Source of the DNA: Amyelois transitella
Lineage: Eukaryota > Arthropoda > Insecta > Lepidoptera > Pyralidae
Direction of reading: 5' to 3'
NCBI RefSeq assembly: GCF_032362555.1
Contig: NC_083518.1
Span: forward strand, 5,220,501 to 5,284,500
Length of the DNA stretch: 64,000 bases
Part shown: piece after piece, positions 1-14,600 of the stretch
How positions within the stretch are numbered: the first letter of the stretch is position 1
Layout: the number at the start of each line of letters is the position of its first letter
The notes under the pieces: generated by a model
Told to the model about the DNA's origin: nothing
The model's database searches: none
What the model saw: the letters and a program-made list of their open reading frames with translations, nothing else
Program-made: the position numbers and the translations under genes

Positions 1-2658
1 TCAAGCTCCTTTATTTTAACCAGGTACCATTTTCCCAGCAAATTGCAACGTCACAAACATTTTTAGCAAGATCGCAACAGATTTATATAGATATTGTATT
101 GTTATTTTTATTTAATCATGAAATTTTTTATCTTAATCTTTTAAGCGTGAATTTGACAAAATCAGATCCGAAGAACCGATATAGACAATGAAAATAGCTA
201 TTTTCATTGTCTATATCGGTTATACTAGCAGCTGATAGTAGGCATTTTGTTTCAAACTTTTTGCACTTGTGTATATCATTATCAAATGATCAATTAAATT
301 ATGCAATGAATTTAGCTTACGGACAACTTTTGAAATTAAAAAGGTAGGTAAAGTCCCAAAATATGGTCGTGTTATTCAAATTGTTTTTATTTTTTCTTTT
401 TAAGTTATTTTATCTTTGCCATACATGACGCACTTAAAAAAGTTACACATTTAAATTTTCCTGATAAGGTAGCTTAAATGCAGAAATAAATAATGCAAAA
501 AAGATCGCCATTGATAATTTAAATGAAACTTGCACTTACAATTATTAACAGTTATCTACTTACAATATATATAACGTTTACACAATCATACTTATGTCCG
601 CTAAATATATTTCAATTTACCGTGGCTTCTTTAAACTGCTTTGTTAAAAAATAATGCGTCAAAAATACCCTAGATAAATAAAAATAAACTTCATTACGAA
701 AACGTTTTTTGGTTTTAATGATTGTTACAGTACGAAATAATTTTGGACAAAATCCCACTTGGTAATAAACTGGATAGCGGACTTAGTTATCTGGTACCTC
801 ACCGATTCATTCCCATTTTTTTATTATACATTTTTGCACAAAGAGGTATTCTCTATAATTTTATGTGCGACAAAAGCATCCACAAATAATTCGCAAACAG
901 AATGTCACAATTAAAATTGTGTAATCAACAACCAACTTTACAATACCATGCAATTAGATGATTAAAAGTATTTATTTATATTTATCATTTTTCTCAATAA
1001 AGTTAACAAATTATGACTACAAAATGTTGAGTCGAGACTAGATAAATAACTTAAAATTATTTTTTGTCTGGAAATAGCGCATAAATAGACATTTTCCAAC
1101 TTAATCTTCGAAACATTGAAAAAAATCTAAATAGGTAAGATCTATAAATACCATAATTATTAACAAAAATTGTTCTATCAGTAGTATAAATGAGCTAAAT
1201 TCATAATAATTAGTATGAATTCAGTTCAGCTGGTTTCAGGGTATTTTAAAGGTCTTAGTTCTATATTTCTAGGTTTAACATTAATCTGTGTACCTAAAAT
1301 CTTATCATTTCTTGAAAGTATTTGGTTGACCCTTCTCTTCCCGTTATGAAAAATTCATCTTTAGTCCGTTTTATACAACTATTACGACAAATACTTAATA
1401 AAGGGAAACCAACAGACCGGTTGACCTTCACTTTAGAGGTATGTTCCATCATCGTTGTATTGTTCTTCATAAAGCGTAAGTACCTAATATTTGAAGTAAA
1501 ATATTGTACGTAGGTACTTACTATTACGGAGAAACTAGTCAGGTAATAAACAAGTTGAAATACAATAAATTGTCTGGGCATACCTACTATGTATATACGT
1601 CGATGATAATATTTTTTTTTAATAATTTGACTGGTATGTTAAATAAAATAAGATAAAAAAATATGTTAACAATGACAATTAAAAATTAAACATCATTTTA
1701 CTACAAATCTACAAGCGGATATTAAAACTATTTACAAGCCTCTGCAGCCAGTGTTATTACACTAAAATTACCGAAGCACAATTCCATTTTCAATTAAATT
1801 TTTATTCATATTTACAATAGAGTTAAATTCACATACATTTTACGTGAGACCAATGATCAATAGAGGACCAAATAATAAAAATTAATTTTAAAACCTGCGT
1901 TTTTTTAAATTATAGGAGTTTCAATTATAATTTAAAAAAAATTAACATATAAGTCTTAAAGGAAGCATTAATTAACCAACTACCATATGATATCACAGTT
2001 CATTTATGCAAATAAAGTAAATATAGGTTAGGTATATAGATAAATAAACACTAAGCTGATAATACCAAAATAAATTATGGCAATGTAGAATTAACATTTC
2101 AACATAACATCATTTAGATTTTTTGAATATAACATTTAGATTTTTTGAATATACATAATTTAGATACGTTAATTTCAATTATCTGAATGTAAAATGCATA
2201 ATAATTCATGCACTTTATTTTGTGAATATGAAATAAGCTCTGGTTCCATTCTGAACGTATTTTTAGTAGGATAGACAAATCATTTCTCATTTTTCTTAAA
2301 GAATTTAAGCATTTAAACTTTGCAAAGAATATTTCATGGTGTGATTAAAAGGCACTTACATTCAATTTTGCAGAGTAATCATATTTTTTAAGTTTATTAT
2401 AGGTAAATGAAGTCCTTTTTTAAACAAAATATTGCATAATCAAATTAACTGCATTTATTTGTGTCGATTTTTATTGATCATTTCATTACGTCTCATGGAG
2501 CCATAGCTTTACTTCTAAAATTAATAAGAACTTATTTATTTAGTTTCTCTGTTTTTATTTTTTTTAAAAAGCAACGAAATGTGAGGATAATATCATATAG
2601 TGTGCTTGTTGAAATGATTTAATTTGAGTAGTGTAATTAGCTAGGGTCTAAAATTAGT
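1..2658. other. Unc-76 3' UTR and downstream AT-rich DNA
   Basis: No coding sequence recognised. The Unc-76 3' UTR must begin at 2658 going left. An AATAAA on the minus strand at 2540-2535 is one possible poly(A) signal, but several others exist. A short direct duplication (ATTTAGATTTTTTGAATAT, twice) lies at about 2113-2152. The perfect palindrome at 174-221 is listed separately. Confidence 0.6.
174..221. repeat. 48-bp perfect palindrome, no loop
   Basis: Two 24-bp arms (174-197 and 198-221) are exact reverse complements with no spacer, centred on AATAG|CTATT. No known element boundary coincides with it. Confidence 0.9.
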
Positions 2659-5600
2659 TTACGTTGGACACAGTACTTTGAGAATGTAGTCTGTTAACAG
2701 CGTGGGTACCGTCGGACTATCTTCATTTATTGCCTTCAGAACTGAAAACAACAAAAAAAAGGTTTAGGTATTAATAACGCAAAAATAATGTCGGAAGTTG
2801 AAGTACATACATACATATGATCACATCTTTATCCCTTACGGGGTAGACAGAGCCAAACGTCTTGAAAAGACTGAAAAGCCACGTTCAGCTGTTTGGCTTA
2901 ATGATAGAATTGAGATTCAAATAGTGACGGGTTGCTAGCCCATCGCCTAAAAGAAGAATCCCAAGTTTATAAGCCTATCCCTTAGTCGTCTTTTACGACA
3001 TCCATGGGAAAGAGATGGAGTAGTCCTATTCTTTTATGTATTGGTGCCGGGAACCACACGGTACGGAAGTTGAAGTATAATAATGATTTTAGAGATTTTT
3101 TTTACACAAGTAAAATAAAACTTACTTTTTATAAGCACTTGCAGGGACTGGTTGTCCGGTGGTCCGTTGTCCAAATGGAATGGTATTACTGTGGTCAAGT
3201 ACTGAAATACAAATACACATTTGTTTTAAGTGGCAATGTTATATCAGTATTTTTTTAAAATTACCTACATACATTCATATAGTCACGTCTTTATCACTTG
3301 CGTGGTAGATACAGCCATCACTTTTGAAAAGAATAAAAGGCCACGTTCAGCTGTATGGCTTAATGATTCAAATAGTGACAGGTTGCTAACTCATCGCTTA
3401 AAAGAGAAATTCCAAGTTTATAAGCCTATCCCTTAGTCGCCTTTTAAAGCATCCATGGGTAAGATATGGAGTGGCTCTCTTAAGTGCCACCACACGGCAT
3501 TACATTTATAATTTCATTTTTGGAATCACAGAAATCAAAATTATTCAAATATGAATGAACGCATTCCTTTTAACACATACTTGTACATTTTAATCTCTTA
3601 CTTAATTTGAGTGATGCACAAAAGAATGCGTTATCAAATTATGCACTTCTAGACAATAAAAAGAAAATTAAAAATATTATCGTATTAACTACCTTGGGTT
3701 CAGAATTCTGTAGATTCGGAGACCTCGGCGGGCCCGGTCGCTTCTTCTTCTCGATATGGTACTGCCTCCGTTTGTTCTGAACCGCGAGCAAGAGTGAAAT
3801 GAAGGTATTCTTCAGCTCTTTCTCGTACTCCAGCTCGTCCCGCAATGCCAGCTCCGCGATCAGGGTCTCTGAGAACTCCCTGATTAGGACTTCCAGTTCT
3901 AGGAAGATTTCGTTGAGTTGTGACAGTGATAGTTGGCGGAGTTCTGAAATAAAATTTAAAATTACTTGCTTCCATCCATAAAAATAGCTAAACCTAACAT
4001 TCCTTCGCCTGAAAGGCGAATTAAGTTGCACTAAGTATTCCTATTTCCTATCGTATTTTTAATAATTTGTATCACCGTACATATTTCTAAGGAACGCTCG
4101 ATCTTTCTATGAAACCGTTTAAAAACTAACGTTAGCTCATACCGTTCATACCAGTGTAAGTAGGTATATCAAGTGTCACCATGACCAGTTTCTGTTGTCT
4201 ATCATGAAAACCTTTATTTTATAACTATTTCAAGTATTCAAACTATTTCAACTATTTGGGCGTATTTTGGAAATCGGCTGCTACATCGATATTTACGCGA
4301 CTTATATTGGATTTCAAAGGTGAACGATCGGGAGTCTCAACAAATTAGTGGCGCAGACGTATACCTACTCCAGACGTGTGGTGTTGGCGTATCAAATGAC
4401 GTGTTGCGATCATTCCGAGAAACTAAATCGATACGGATGAACAAACAACTAATGTGCTGTATTTTATTGATTACGCTGCAAGAAAGAGAATTTGTAAGGA
4501 TTGCCGATTGTATGTATACGGCATGAAATGCGGGTCTTGAACTTGTAATGCGTCGTCATTATTCGGCAAAGTAGGTATCATTTGCTTCTTAAGTAGTCAA
4601 TTGATAACAATTTCAAATAAACGTTTTGCGCACATAGACAATACCCGTAGATTTCATGTGATGCCTGTTAATTCTGTAATAATTTATATCAATTGAAATT
4701 TTGCTGTGATATATTATTAATCTGCTGTCGTCAATGTTTCTTTCAAGGTTTTTAATATTCATCAGCTAGTTTTTACAACACAAATTACACTTACTTGTAA
4801 GTACCTATTTAAACCGTCTCCCTCTTCATCCAGAAGTTGAAAAAAGTTCAGTACATTTATCTCTCATCTGTCATAAGTATGTAAGTAATTGAGATTCTGT
4901 TTGCTTATGTTTTGATTATATTGAAATATAATCAAAACATCACGATTTATACTTGTAAGTTATGAGAGAAAAACGACGAATTTGTCAAAAATTCCCACAA
5001 TTCAAACTTACAAACAATCTCACATTAAAATTGGCACTAAGTCCATCAATTATGTCACAACTGCCATTGTATAAGAGGCACCTCCGCGTAATGATAACCA
5101 GTTCTCAGACCGGATAGGATCTCAATGCAATTGTGACTTCTTGAATAAACCCTCCCAGGCTTTCTAACGCGACAGTTGACTTATCTCAGATTGAGTATAA
5201 TAAAATGTTTTCGATACTTTTACATTAAATAATTATTTAGGTATTATGTTCATATCTTTCTTGCTTATAATTCCATGTTATAAACTCGAATGAAAAAGCA
5301 ATAGACTAAAGTATCTCGATAGATCCACTTTATTTGGAATTTTAAATTTGCAACATGTTTGCCTTGTGCCAAAGAAGAAGTGTATAAGAAGGAAGAAACA
5401 CTAAATAGAACTTTTCAAGAGTATGTATGTAGGTACTCACTATCTTCATAAAGCGGCGAGTTAAGGACCTCCTTGCCTTTCTCCAAAGCTTCATTATATT
5501 CAATGATGTCTCCTTCTGACGACGGCGTTTCCTGCATCATGTCATCTATCTCCTGGATAACCTAAATAATACAAAAAATATATTAAAATACCCTGGATAT

Positions 5601-8600
5601 TATTCTGGTCTGCAAAACCTAATTATCAAAAAAAAATTCCGACGTCCTGATGTGAAAGATTAGGTTAAAAGTATCTAATATATAAAAAAAATCGAAAAGG
5701 TAGCTTATAGAGATTAATAAATGCATAATAAATGTAGTAATTAGGGATGGTGGCAAGTGGCAAGAAGTAATCTCTGCGTCCTCTTCGGAAAAGTGGCTTT
5801 ATTTTGTGTATGGATATTATCTGAATCTTTTACTTTTCCGTGTAACATTGGAAAACATGCTTGCTGCTTCTTAAACGGAACTAATTCCTACCTCATCCGC
5901 AGTCTTAACAGGACACTCGTGGTCTTGGTGCAGCCCCCCTAGGATCAAAGCATGCATGTCCAGATCGGATGCCACTGCTTCGTCTTCAGAACTGTGGATT
6001 TCGTCATCTGGTGTCATTGCACCCTGCGGAAATATTGTATATCCGTTATTGATGTTATAGTTTTTAGAAACCAGGAAAGTAAGTACTTTATTTAGGTGGG
6101 TAGGGTACTCTCTATATACCAAAAAAAAGGTTAAAAAAACAATTTAATATAGATCAACATCATATTTCAACATATATTTTTTTTATTTCATGGATAAAAT
6201 TTTATAATCTAGGTACGGTGCAATTACAGTTTTGTTTTACTCAAAGTATACATTTTCCCATGGCACAAAACGGTTATGTGGTCGAACTTTTTCATTTCGA
6301 CAAAACACGATTAAAAAAAAAAAAAGAAATTATAAATCCATGATAGTTTGAGCACATTCAATATCTGTCGAAGCGAAGAGATAATCTGGCTACATCTGAA
6401 GACCGTGACGGAATGCATTCGACGCCTTCGGAGATGACGCCTCCGGTGAATTATCTAATTAATTTGAACACGCATCGATACCTTCTATATAGAGACTAAC
6501 AACGTTATTATTTTATATTAAATTATCATTTTATTTTTTTAGGTAAGTTAAAGTTTAGGTTCTCATTTGGGTATTTTAAAAAACTGTTAAAGGACATACA
6601 TATTTATTTGAAGAAAGAGCTTTAATGATAACTGAATGAAACTTTTTCAAAAGAATGCAAGAATATTAAAACTCTTTTCAACGATAACGTTATTATACCT
6701 CAGATGAATTAAATTACTATTCATCCTATTGTCATCTTTCACAGGAGGGAGGGAATATACGTATCCTGTGTAAATTCATTTGCATAAAGTAAAGGAAGAA
6801 GGGCTCATGTTTCATTGGCAAGTGCACTACCTCATGTCGAAAAGTTGTCTAATCAAAGCCTTAAAGAAACTTATCTACTGGAAAAATAAACAGGATCCAT
6901 AAGTATTATATGATAGTCCTGCATATAAGCTTGCTATCGTATTTCCATCTCAGATATAATTTTAGTACCTACCTATCGGTCTAATGTGTTATGTTTAAAA
7001 TTTATAAGTTTTTTGAAGGTCGATCATATTGTTTAAAAGGAAGCGATTACACTATGACTTACTGCTTATTTTAGAAAATAACAACACCCTACTAACCATA
7101 GCCCCAATATCCGGTGATTGTAAACAGTCGTTTACACCAATACCACCCAAAACCGGAAAGGTCTGTTACATATTTTTATCCTATATTAGTTCCAGTAGAG
7201 CATCGGTGTTAGAATAATAAAAAGCATGTAATATAAGATACCAATAACTTTTAAAAGGTTATGTATAAGTTGGATTACAAATCGAGGCTCTTATGGTGAG
7301 GGAAATCATCGCGAGGAAACTTGCACATCCAGGCAATTCAATGTGTAACCATGATCTAAATTATGGCTTCGGTTCACCTGCAAAGACTGAGGACCGACAG
7401 GAGTTGCTTCGTGTTCAATGACTGACCTGACTTTTCCAATACAGGAGAGTACTCATAGGAGCATCTCGAGATCGTTTCTAGATATGATTAGTAAATTCCA
7501 GAGGGATGATTACCTTTTTGTCGCTGAGATTCAAGGTAGGGATGTGCATTTTTCTGGAGAACGACTTGGTCCAGTCTATTGGCAGAATGTTGCCGAAGTT
7601 GCCAGTGATTGTCCACCACATTCTGAAAATAAAGTAAAATAAATGAATAAAATTATTTTCGCGCAATAAGTGGGTCAGCGATAGTTATCATCTCAGACGA
7701 GTAGGTACCTCTGAATCTCAATTGCACCATAGGTAATGCCTTCGAGTTTTTTTTGGCTTTGTGATTATCTTAAGCGAACGCTGAATATTGAGGAAGGAAA
7801 CAACTGTACATAATCACGTCTATAACCCTTATAGGGGAGATAAAGCCAAGAGTCTTAAAAAGACTGATAGGCCACGTTTAGCTGTTTGGCTTAATGATAG
7901 AATTGAATTGAGATTCATATAGTAACAGGTTGCTAGCCAGTTGCCTAAAAGAAGAATCCCAAGCTTATAAGCCCATCCCTTAGTCGCCTTTTATGACATC
8001 TATGAGAAAGAGATGGAGTGGTCTTAATCATTTTTCTACTGGTGCCGGGAACCACACGGCAAGACAAAAAAACAATTGCAACTAAAGAAATCGGAATATT
8101 AAATATTGTACAGATTTCACTAGCTGAAAATAAGTATGAGGTATTTGTTTACGATTTTAAGTGTGCCTATAGATTTTAACTATCTATAAAATTTACTTCT
8201 TTCTTTTTGTAAATTTATATATTTAGCAATTTAATTATACAAAGAAACAGCTTTTTTAGACACAAAATGTTTTTCTTTCATTTATTTTATCAATATGAAA
8301 TCTTACTGAGAGAGTTGCATCCGAAAATGATGGTGCTATTGATTGTATAATCCACATAGGATTTAAAAGATAAATGACAATATATGTGCTGTCGGCTCCG
8401 ATTTTAGTCAGTTCATTTAAGCTGTTTATTTGTCAGTATAATCTTATGATTTATTTTAAACGTTACGGGCTATCAGCCTCTGAGGTTTATACATTTTAAG
8501 ATCTTAGTAGATAAATTTGAGTGAATTAATATAAATTATAGCCTGTTAGCTTTTTAAACTATGATTACGCAAGTGCTTTTAAATTTAAATTACTTTTTGT

Positions 8601-11600
8601 AGAGTACGTACTACAAAATCATAATTTTATTGCCATGATTCTCCTGGATCGTAGCCAAGCAGATCCCCCAGGAAACGAAACCGGGATAAACGTCACGAGG
8701 ATGATTGTGTGATAAAAATGTAGTGACCTTAGTTCTAAAAAGGCCAAAACAATAACTGTGACGAAGTGTGGCTAATTTTCCGCCTATGGTAGGTTATTTA
8801 CTTAGCTGGAGGCTGGGAATAAATACAGGATAAAATATTAACAGTGCAGAAAAAGAACAGATGCTTAGAAGTATAAATAATGTCTAAATATTCTATACTT
8901 TGATAGTCCCATAAATATCGGTAATACGTGAGGAATGACTATACCTAAAAATGGCATAGACAAATGAACAATTCCCAAAATATAAATTAACCCAAAATGA
9001 TTTCTACCAAACATGTATGTAGGTGCTGCATTGTGCATAGGTTAATATCAGGCAGGGTTTTAAAATTTGCCATATGACAAAATGTTACACACATATCACG
9101 TTTTTAACTAACCTCTGTAGTGGCAGGTTGTAGTAGCAAGATCGAATAATTGCTTAACAGATATTTATCTGTCTTAGGTCGCCATGAATACCAGATTAGG
9201 ACATATTGGGTCTAGATAGTGTTACCAAGTTTCACTTTAGTTCCCCTTATTTGTACTACTTTATTATACATTATTGTAAGTAAAGTTGTTTCTGTGTTAT
9301 ATTTATTTTGAACCGCTACTGTACGGTATCCCGATTATTTGCGGGCAAGGTCGATGGCAGCTCGGGAGTTTCTCATACTATTTTATGGGCAATTAAAACT
9401 ATAAACTTTATGAGCGTTTTATTCTATTTACATTATATATATCGTGATATGTAAACTACAGAAGCTTTTGTGGTTTACTGCGCATTCCGATCAAAACTAA
9501 GTACCTATTTAAACATTAATTTGCAAAACGTTTAAGAAGAAAAGAATTTTAATAATTGACTACCTATGATTTTTTTCCAATTGATACATCCACAACTATT
9601 AGTTATTACATAAATATTAATTTGAACTACCTATTTATTTATTTCATAAAATTTAAAATGTGTATTATCATCGTCCTTTCGGCCCATCGTTTTGCCTCAG
9701 TAACGCCCTAAACAAGAGCCAGGCTCTGAAAATGATCACAATCCTGGAATTGGAATGTCAGGTCAGAGCGAAGCCGCTAGCAAATAGTACACATACACTA
9801 TTCACTGAATTTAACAAACCGCGCAGAGGGACACAGATAGGGACTTTACCTTTACCTAAAGGAATTAAAAACAGACCTTGCTTCTTTTTTAACGATCAAC
9901 GACTCAGTCGACTCAATATGAAAACAATTATTAATTTTTCAGTTAGTCAAAATACGTCTAACGAAATGCACCTAGTAGTGCCTCGCGGTGAGTCAGCCGG
10001 AGACATAAATTGGCGCTAATTCGAGAACTCGCGGTCGCTCAATTGAGGAATGTGTCACTTTTTATTATGCTCCTCCTCTGCATGCATCAGGGCAGGTTCT
10101 GAAGAGGTCATGATGGATTTTTATTATTGAGGACAGAAAGGTTCTTTTTTTATATATTTTTGAAAACAGTTGAAGTGTAAAAGGATTCTAGGAGGTAAGG
10201 TGTTGTATTACAATTTCTTAAGCAAAGGCTTATCAATAATGTTACTTACAATAAAGATCTAGTAAAATGAACATTCTGACTTTTTTAAGTAAGGTTAGTT
10301 TTAACGTTACCCACTTTATACTTAGTCGCTTTGGTTTTTTCATACCGTAATCATTTCAATATATTTTTCCATTAGAGGTTTTGTTGAAATCACGAGCCTT
10401 AATATATGAAAAACTCATATAATGAACTAAGTTTCGTATAAGATTAAGGTCATTCCATTAAGTTCCTCAGCCAAACAGAAAGCTGATATCTAGAGCTGCA
10501 TGCCTTAGTAGGCATTCATTTATTAATGCAATTAGTATTTCATTAATAAATGAAGAATCACAGCATTATGCGCTAAGCCGAGAGAAACCAGGGCAAACGA
10601 TGAAACCAAATCTTCTCTGCATTGTAACATGAAAAAGAGGTTACCAACACGCGTTTCCAAAACCACAGAGTTTTTGTTACCAACTAGGTAGGTATCATAT
10701 TTAGTACAAAGGCAGTTCAGATCCAAACTTGACTTTAATCCAGACTTTAATTTGGGCGATTTTAAATTTTGATATTTCTTTTTTAATTAAGTTGTATTAA
10801 ATCAGGTTTGTCATCATCCTACTACTATTATAAAGGCGAAAGTTTGTATGGATGTATGGATGTTTATTACTCTTTCACGCAAAAACTACTGAACCGATTA
10901 CCATGAAATTTGGTATGTAGGTAGCTGAAGACTCAGAATAACACATAGGCTACTTTTTATCCCAGAGTTCCCGCGGGATTGATAGGGTTTCCATGCGGAC
11001 GAAGTCGCGGGCGGCCTCTAGTTGTTACATAATGTTCATTGTAATGTAATATTGACGTCATTTATTGCTTATTAAAGTACAGAGATGTACCTACGTACGG
11101 TATGTATGCAAATTGATCTGTTGAATAACTGATGCGATTATAGGAATGCATCATGAATTTATTTAATTAAATTGAATAATAGTCGTAGTTGTTGGTACGG
11201 ACACATTGAATCTTAAAGCGATCAATTGTTTATAACTAAGATATAAGATAACACATCTTTCAGAGAATAATTAGGTTCGTGAAGGGAACATAATTGGAAA
11301 AATTTGTTTTGCATTTATTGGAACTAATATTAAATTATTTTTTTCCAAAGGAAACTGGTGGTGATGGTGACACAAATCTCATACCACGGAATGACATCAA
11401 TAATCTTAATTACACTGGTCCTGGCGGAGTCATTAACGTGTTGCGTCACCTCAGCCATATGGCTTGATATGATGGCCATGTTTGTCTCTTTATCAAGTAA
11501 CAGATGCGAAAACATTGTATCAAGGAGTTTTAAATGTCACAGTGTATCAGTAGTAACCTGCTTATTACTTGTAACCTCAATAAACGTTATGTACCTATTT

Positions 11601-14600
11601 GTAAAAAACAGGTTAGTATTAAAATCATTGAACCTTAGATAGACTTACCTAAATAAGAAATATCATCATAGGTTTGGTTAGTATTTAAGAACTAATTAAT
11701 TATCTGTGTTAGTCATAGTCATTAGTGTCATTACCATATACTTCGGTATCAAGTCTATAAACTTCAAGATTTAGCGATACTTTTTTATTCAAAACTCTAT
11801 TACTCTTTTGGTCTGAGCCAGTCATAGATTGACTTATAAGGCGTCCGGTCCACTGGCCTCGAACCTGCGGTTTCACCACAACACACCTATGGTATCATAC
11901 CAATTTGGTTGACACCGTTAGTTCGTTGTTTACGTTTTAGTCTAACCACACATTTTTTTAAATTTGGTGCATTCTGTGCGTTGAAATTTCACGAAAAAGC
12001 GTTTAAATCGTTCTTAACTAGTGCGATTGTTATGATTTTGTTTATTTGGTATGATGTTAAAATCGTAATTTGAACATAGGTATTAAGTGTACCTACGCAG
12101 GTAAAGTGCATCGCAATCATATACTGGTTCACTAGTCCATACAAATATTTTAAATGTAAAAGTGTGTTTGTTTGTCCGTCTTTAACGTCAAACACATTGA
12201 ACCGATCTCCAAGAAATTTTGCATACATACATGTAAATTACGGTGGTCATAGGTTACTTTACCGCGGGCGAAAAGTAGTAAAATATATAAAATTAAGTGT
12301 AAAAAAATTAAATCACAGAATAGCACTAACTTAAGTTTACGGATTAAGTATGTAGGCGTTCTTGCATGTTAACGTCTTCCTGATTCTAAGATAAGTTTAC
12401 ATTTAATTTATTTAGTAATCGGAGTGGGAAGAAGCCTTCAACACGAAATCATTTCGTATCTACAAGTACTTAGGTTGAATCAGAACTGACGTTTTTAAAC
12501 AAGAACTTTGTTTCCGAAAACTAAATAAATACGTTAAGTCACGTTTACATTCATTGCGGGGTAGACAGCTCCAAGAGTCTTGAAAATACTGAAAGGCCAC
12601 GTTCAGCTGTAGGTAGGCATGGCTATGGAAAACAAAATAAAACAAATTTACTTATATGCGATAGGGTTTGGTTTGCAATAAATCTATTAATTTATAGACT
12701 GTTTCGCAAAATTTATTTTTTTTAGCTTTTAAATAAAAGTGACCATCGGGTATTGGAAAGATAAATAAAAGAAAAAAGCATAAGGTCCAGACAGGCACCA
12801 GTTCTGGGAATCTGAGACTGGATTTGGGCTGCATTCCACACTCGCCGCTCGCACCAAGCCATCAAATTTTAAGCTCAGAATAAAATATAAGGTAACATTT
12901 TAAGAGTATATTTTTGTAGACTTTTTGATTTGAGTTAAAGATGAAATTAATTGAAAACGGAGATAAAAGAAATAATGAAGTAACTAAGTAAGTACAAAAT
13001 TATCATTAGTTTCAGAACAAGTTTCCGGAAAATTTAAAGATAATTTAAAGAAAAGTACATAATTTATTTAACAGATTAAGAAAAATGTAGACGAATTAAT
13101 AGGTACTTAACTATAAGCAAGCGTAATTGAAAGCTCGATACGATGCGATTTTGGTTGTGCTTTGATAATTGGGTAATTAATCAAGCCGTTAGACTCCCAT
13201 CGGCGAAGAGTTAATGAGGTCGACCTCGATGACATTATTTGGAATTACACTTTTTTACGTCTTGAATCTCTTTTTGCTTTTGGAATAATTTAAAGAAATT
13301 TAATGAAAATACTTTTTGTTACATACCTCTATGTTTTTTTTTTGTCAGCCAATATTGTAGTTTTTTTAATAAATAGAAACTAGAAATATGTTATATATAT
13401 TTTGTGGATGATACTAAGATTAATGTAGGTAGGTACCCATTTTACAAAAGGCTTTCTATCATAATCAATCATTAAAATAAAGATTCATTGCGAAAGCTAT
13501 TTTAGGCATAAGAAATTAAGCAAACCTACCTACCTAATTACAATGCAATCTTGTATTACCTTGATTTTCATATAGTCTCTGCGCAGGACGATGCGTTATC
13601 GATCCCACCGCGATGCCCCCGCAATACATTTACCCCACATTACCCGACTAACCCCGTCGGATTGGCGCCAAGGGTCTTAGCACAGTTTCCACAATTTTTT
13701 GTGAGGCCATTTCGCTAATGGCAGATGGTGAGGCTCAGGTTACAAATTGATAGGGGACTACGGTGTTGACATTTATGAAGACTTGTTTATTTTGTGGTAG
13801 GTGTTACATTTTTTTATGATCTAGTGGAAATAAGAAGCAATATATTATTATAAAGAAAAATACTTGAATGCTCATGGTATCTAGATATATTCGAGATCAG
13901 CGTTAGGCATAAATGTTAGGGGTTCATTGAACTTAATGTTATGACCTGAGATTAGGACGTTAGATGAAAGACCTCGATTCCTAACATTATTAAAACAACG
14001 AGGCTATGAACAACAAAGGTGTAATGCAAACATGTAAGGAGATCGATACTTAGGTAAGTAGGTAGGTAGGTAGGTAGATGTTAGACTAGATATACTTAGA
14101 AAGACATTTTCATGTTGTTATAAGTACTTATATTAAGGCCGGTGATCTAAACAGGTCAAAAGATCAATAGAAAAGTTGAATGATAATCTATATCGCTTTC
14201 AATTACCCTGTATTATATGCAGTTTATATTTTATGAGTACCATTTTAAATAAGAAATTTTATTCGTTTTAGCTAATTTAAGAAGAAAAAATTGTGTCACC
14301 ATCATAAAAATCTCCAACGTGCGATGTGTTGGAGTAGCGCGGAATGGCAGGAGAGATTCAAAATTAGAATTTTATATCGGGCCACACATGCTGTATTTTT
14401 TTTTTCATTCAGCGATTCGATGTCACTAACTATGGCCAGAAGTGTGAACGAAATTTATGCGAAGTGCCAGTATAATATTCGGATACATTATTCTATGTCG
14501 GAAAACTACAGTAGATATAAAATATATTAAATTATTATAGGTATGAGTAGGTATTAATTAACGAGAAGGTATTCTTTAGTATCAATGTATTGTTCTTCTT

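Noticed and set aside
3004..3258. 84-codon plus frame
   Set aside because: Overlaps a SINE-like repeat and runs antisense to Unc-76 exon 6, which is supported by homology and splice phase.
9660..10019. 119-codon frame in Unc-76 intron 1
   Set aside because: No motif, no splice signals and no repeat or homology clue; length alone is not enough.
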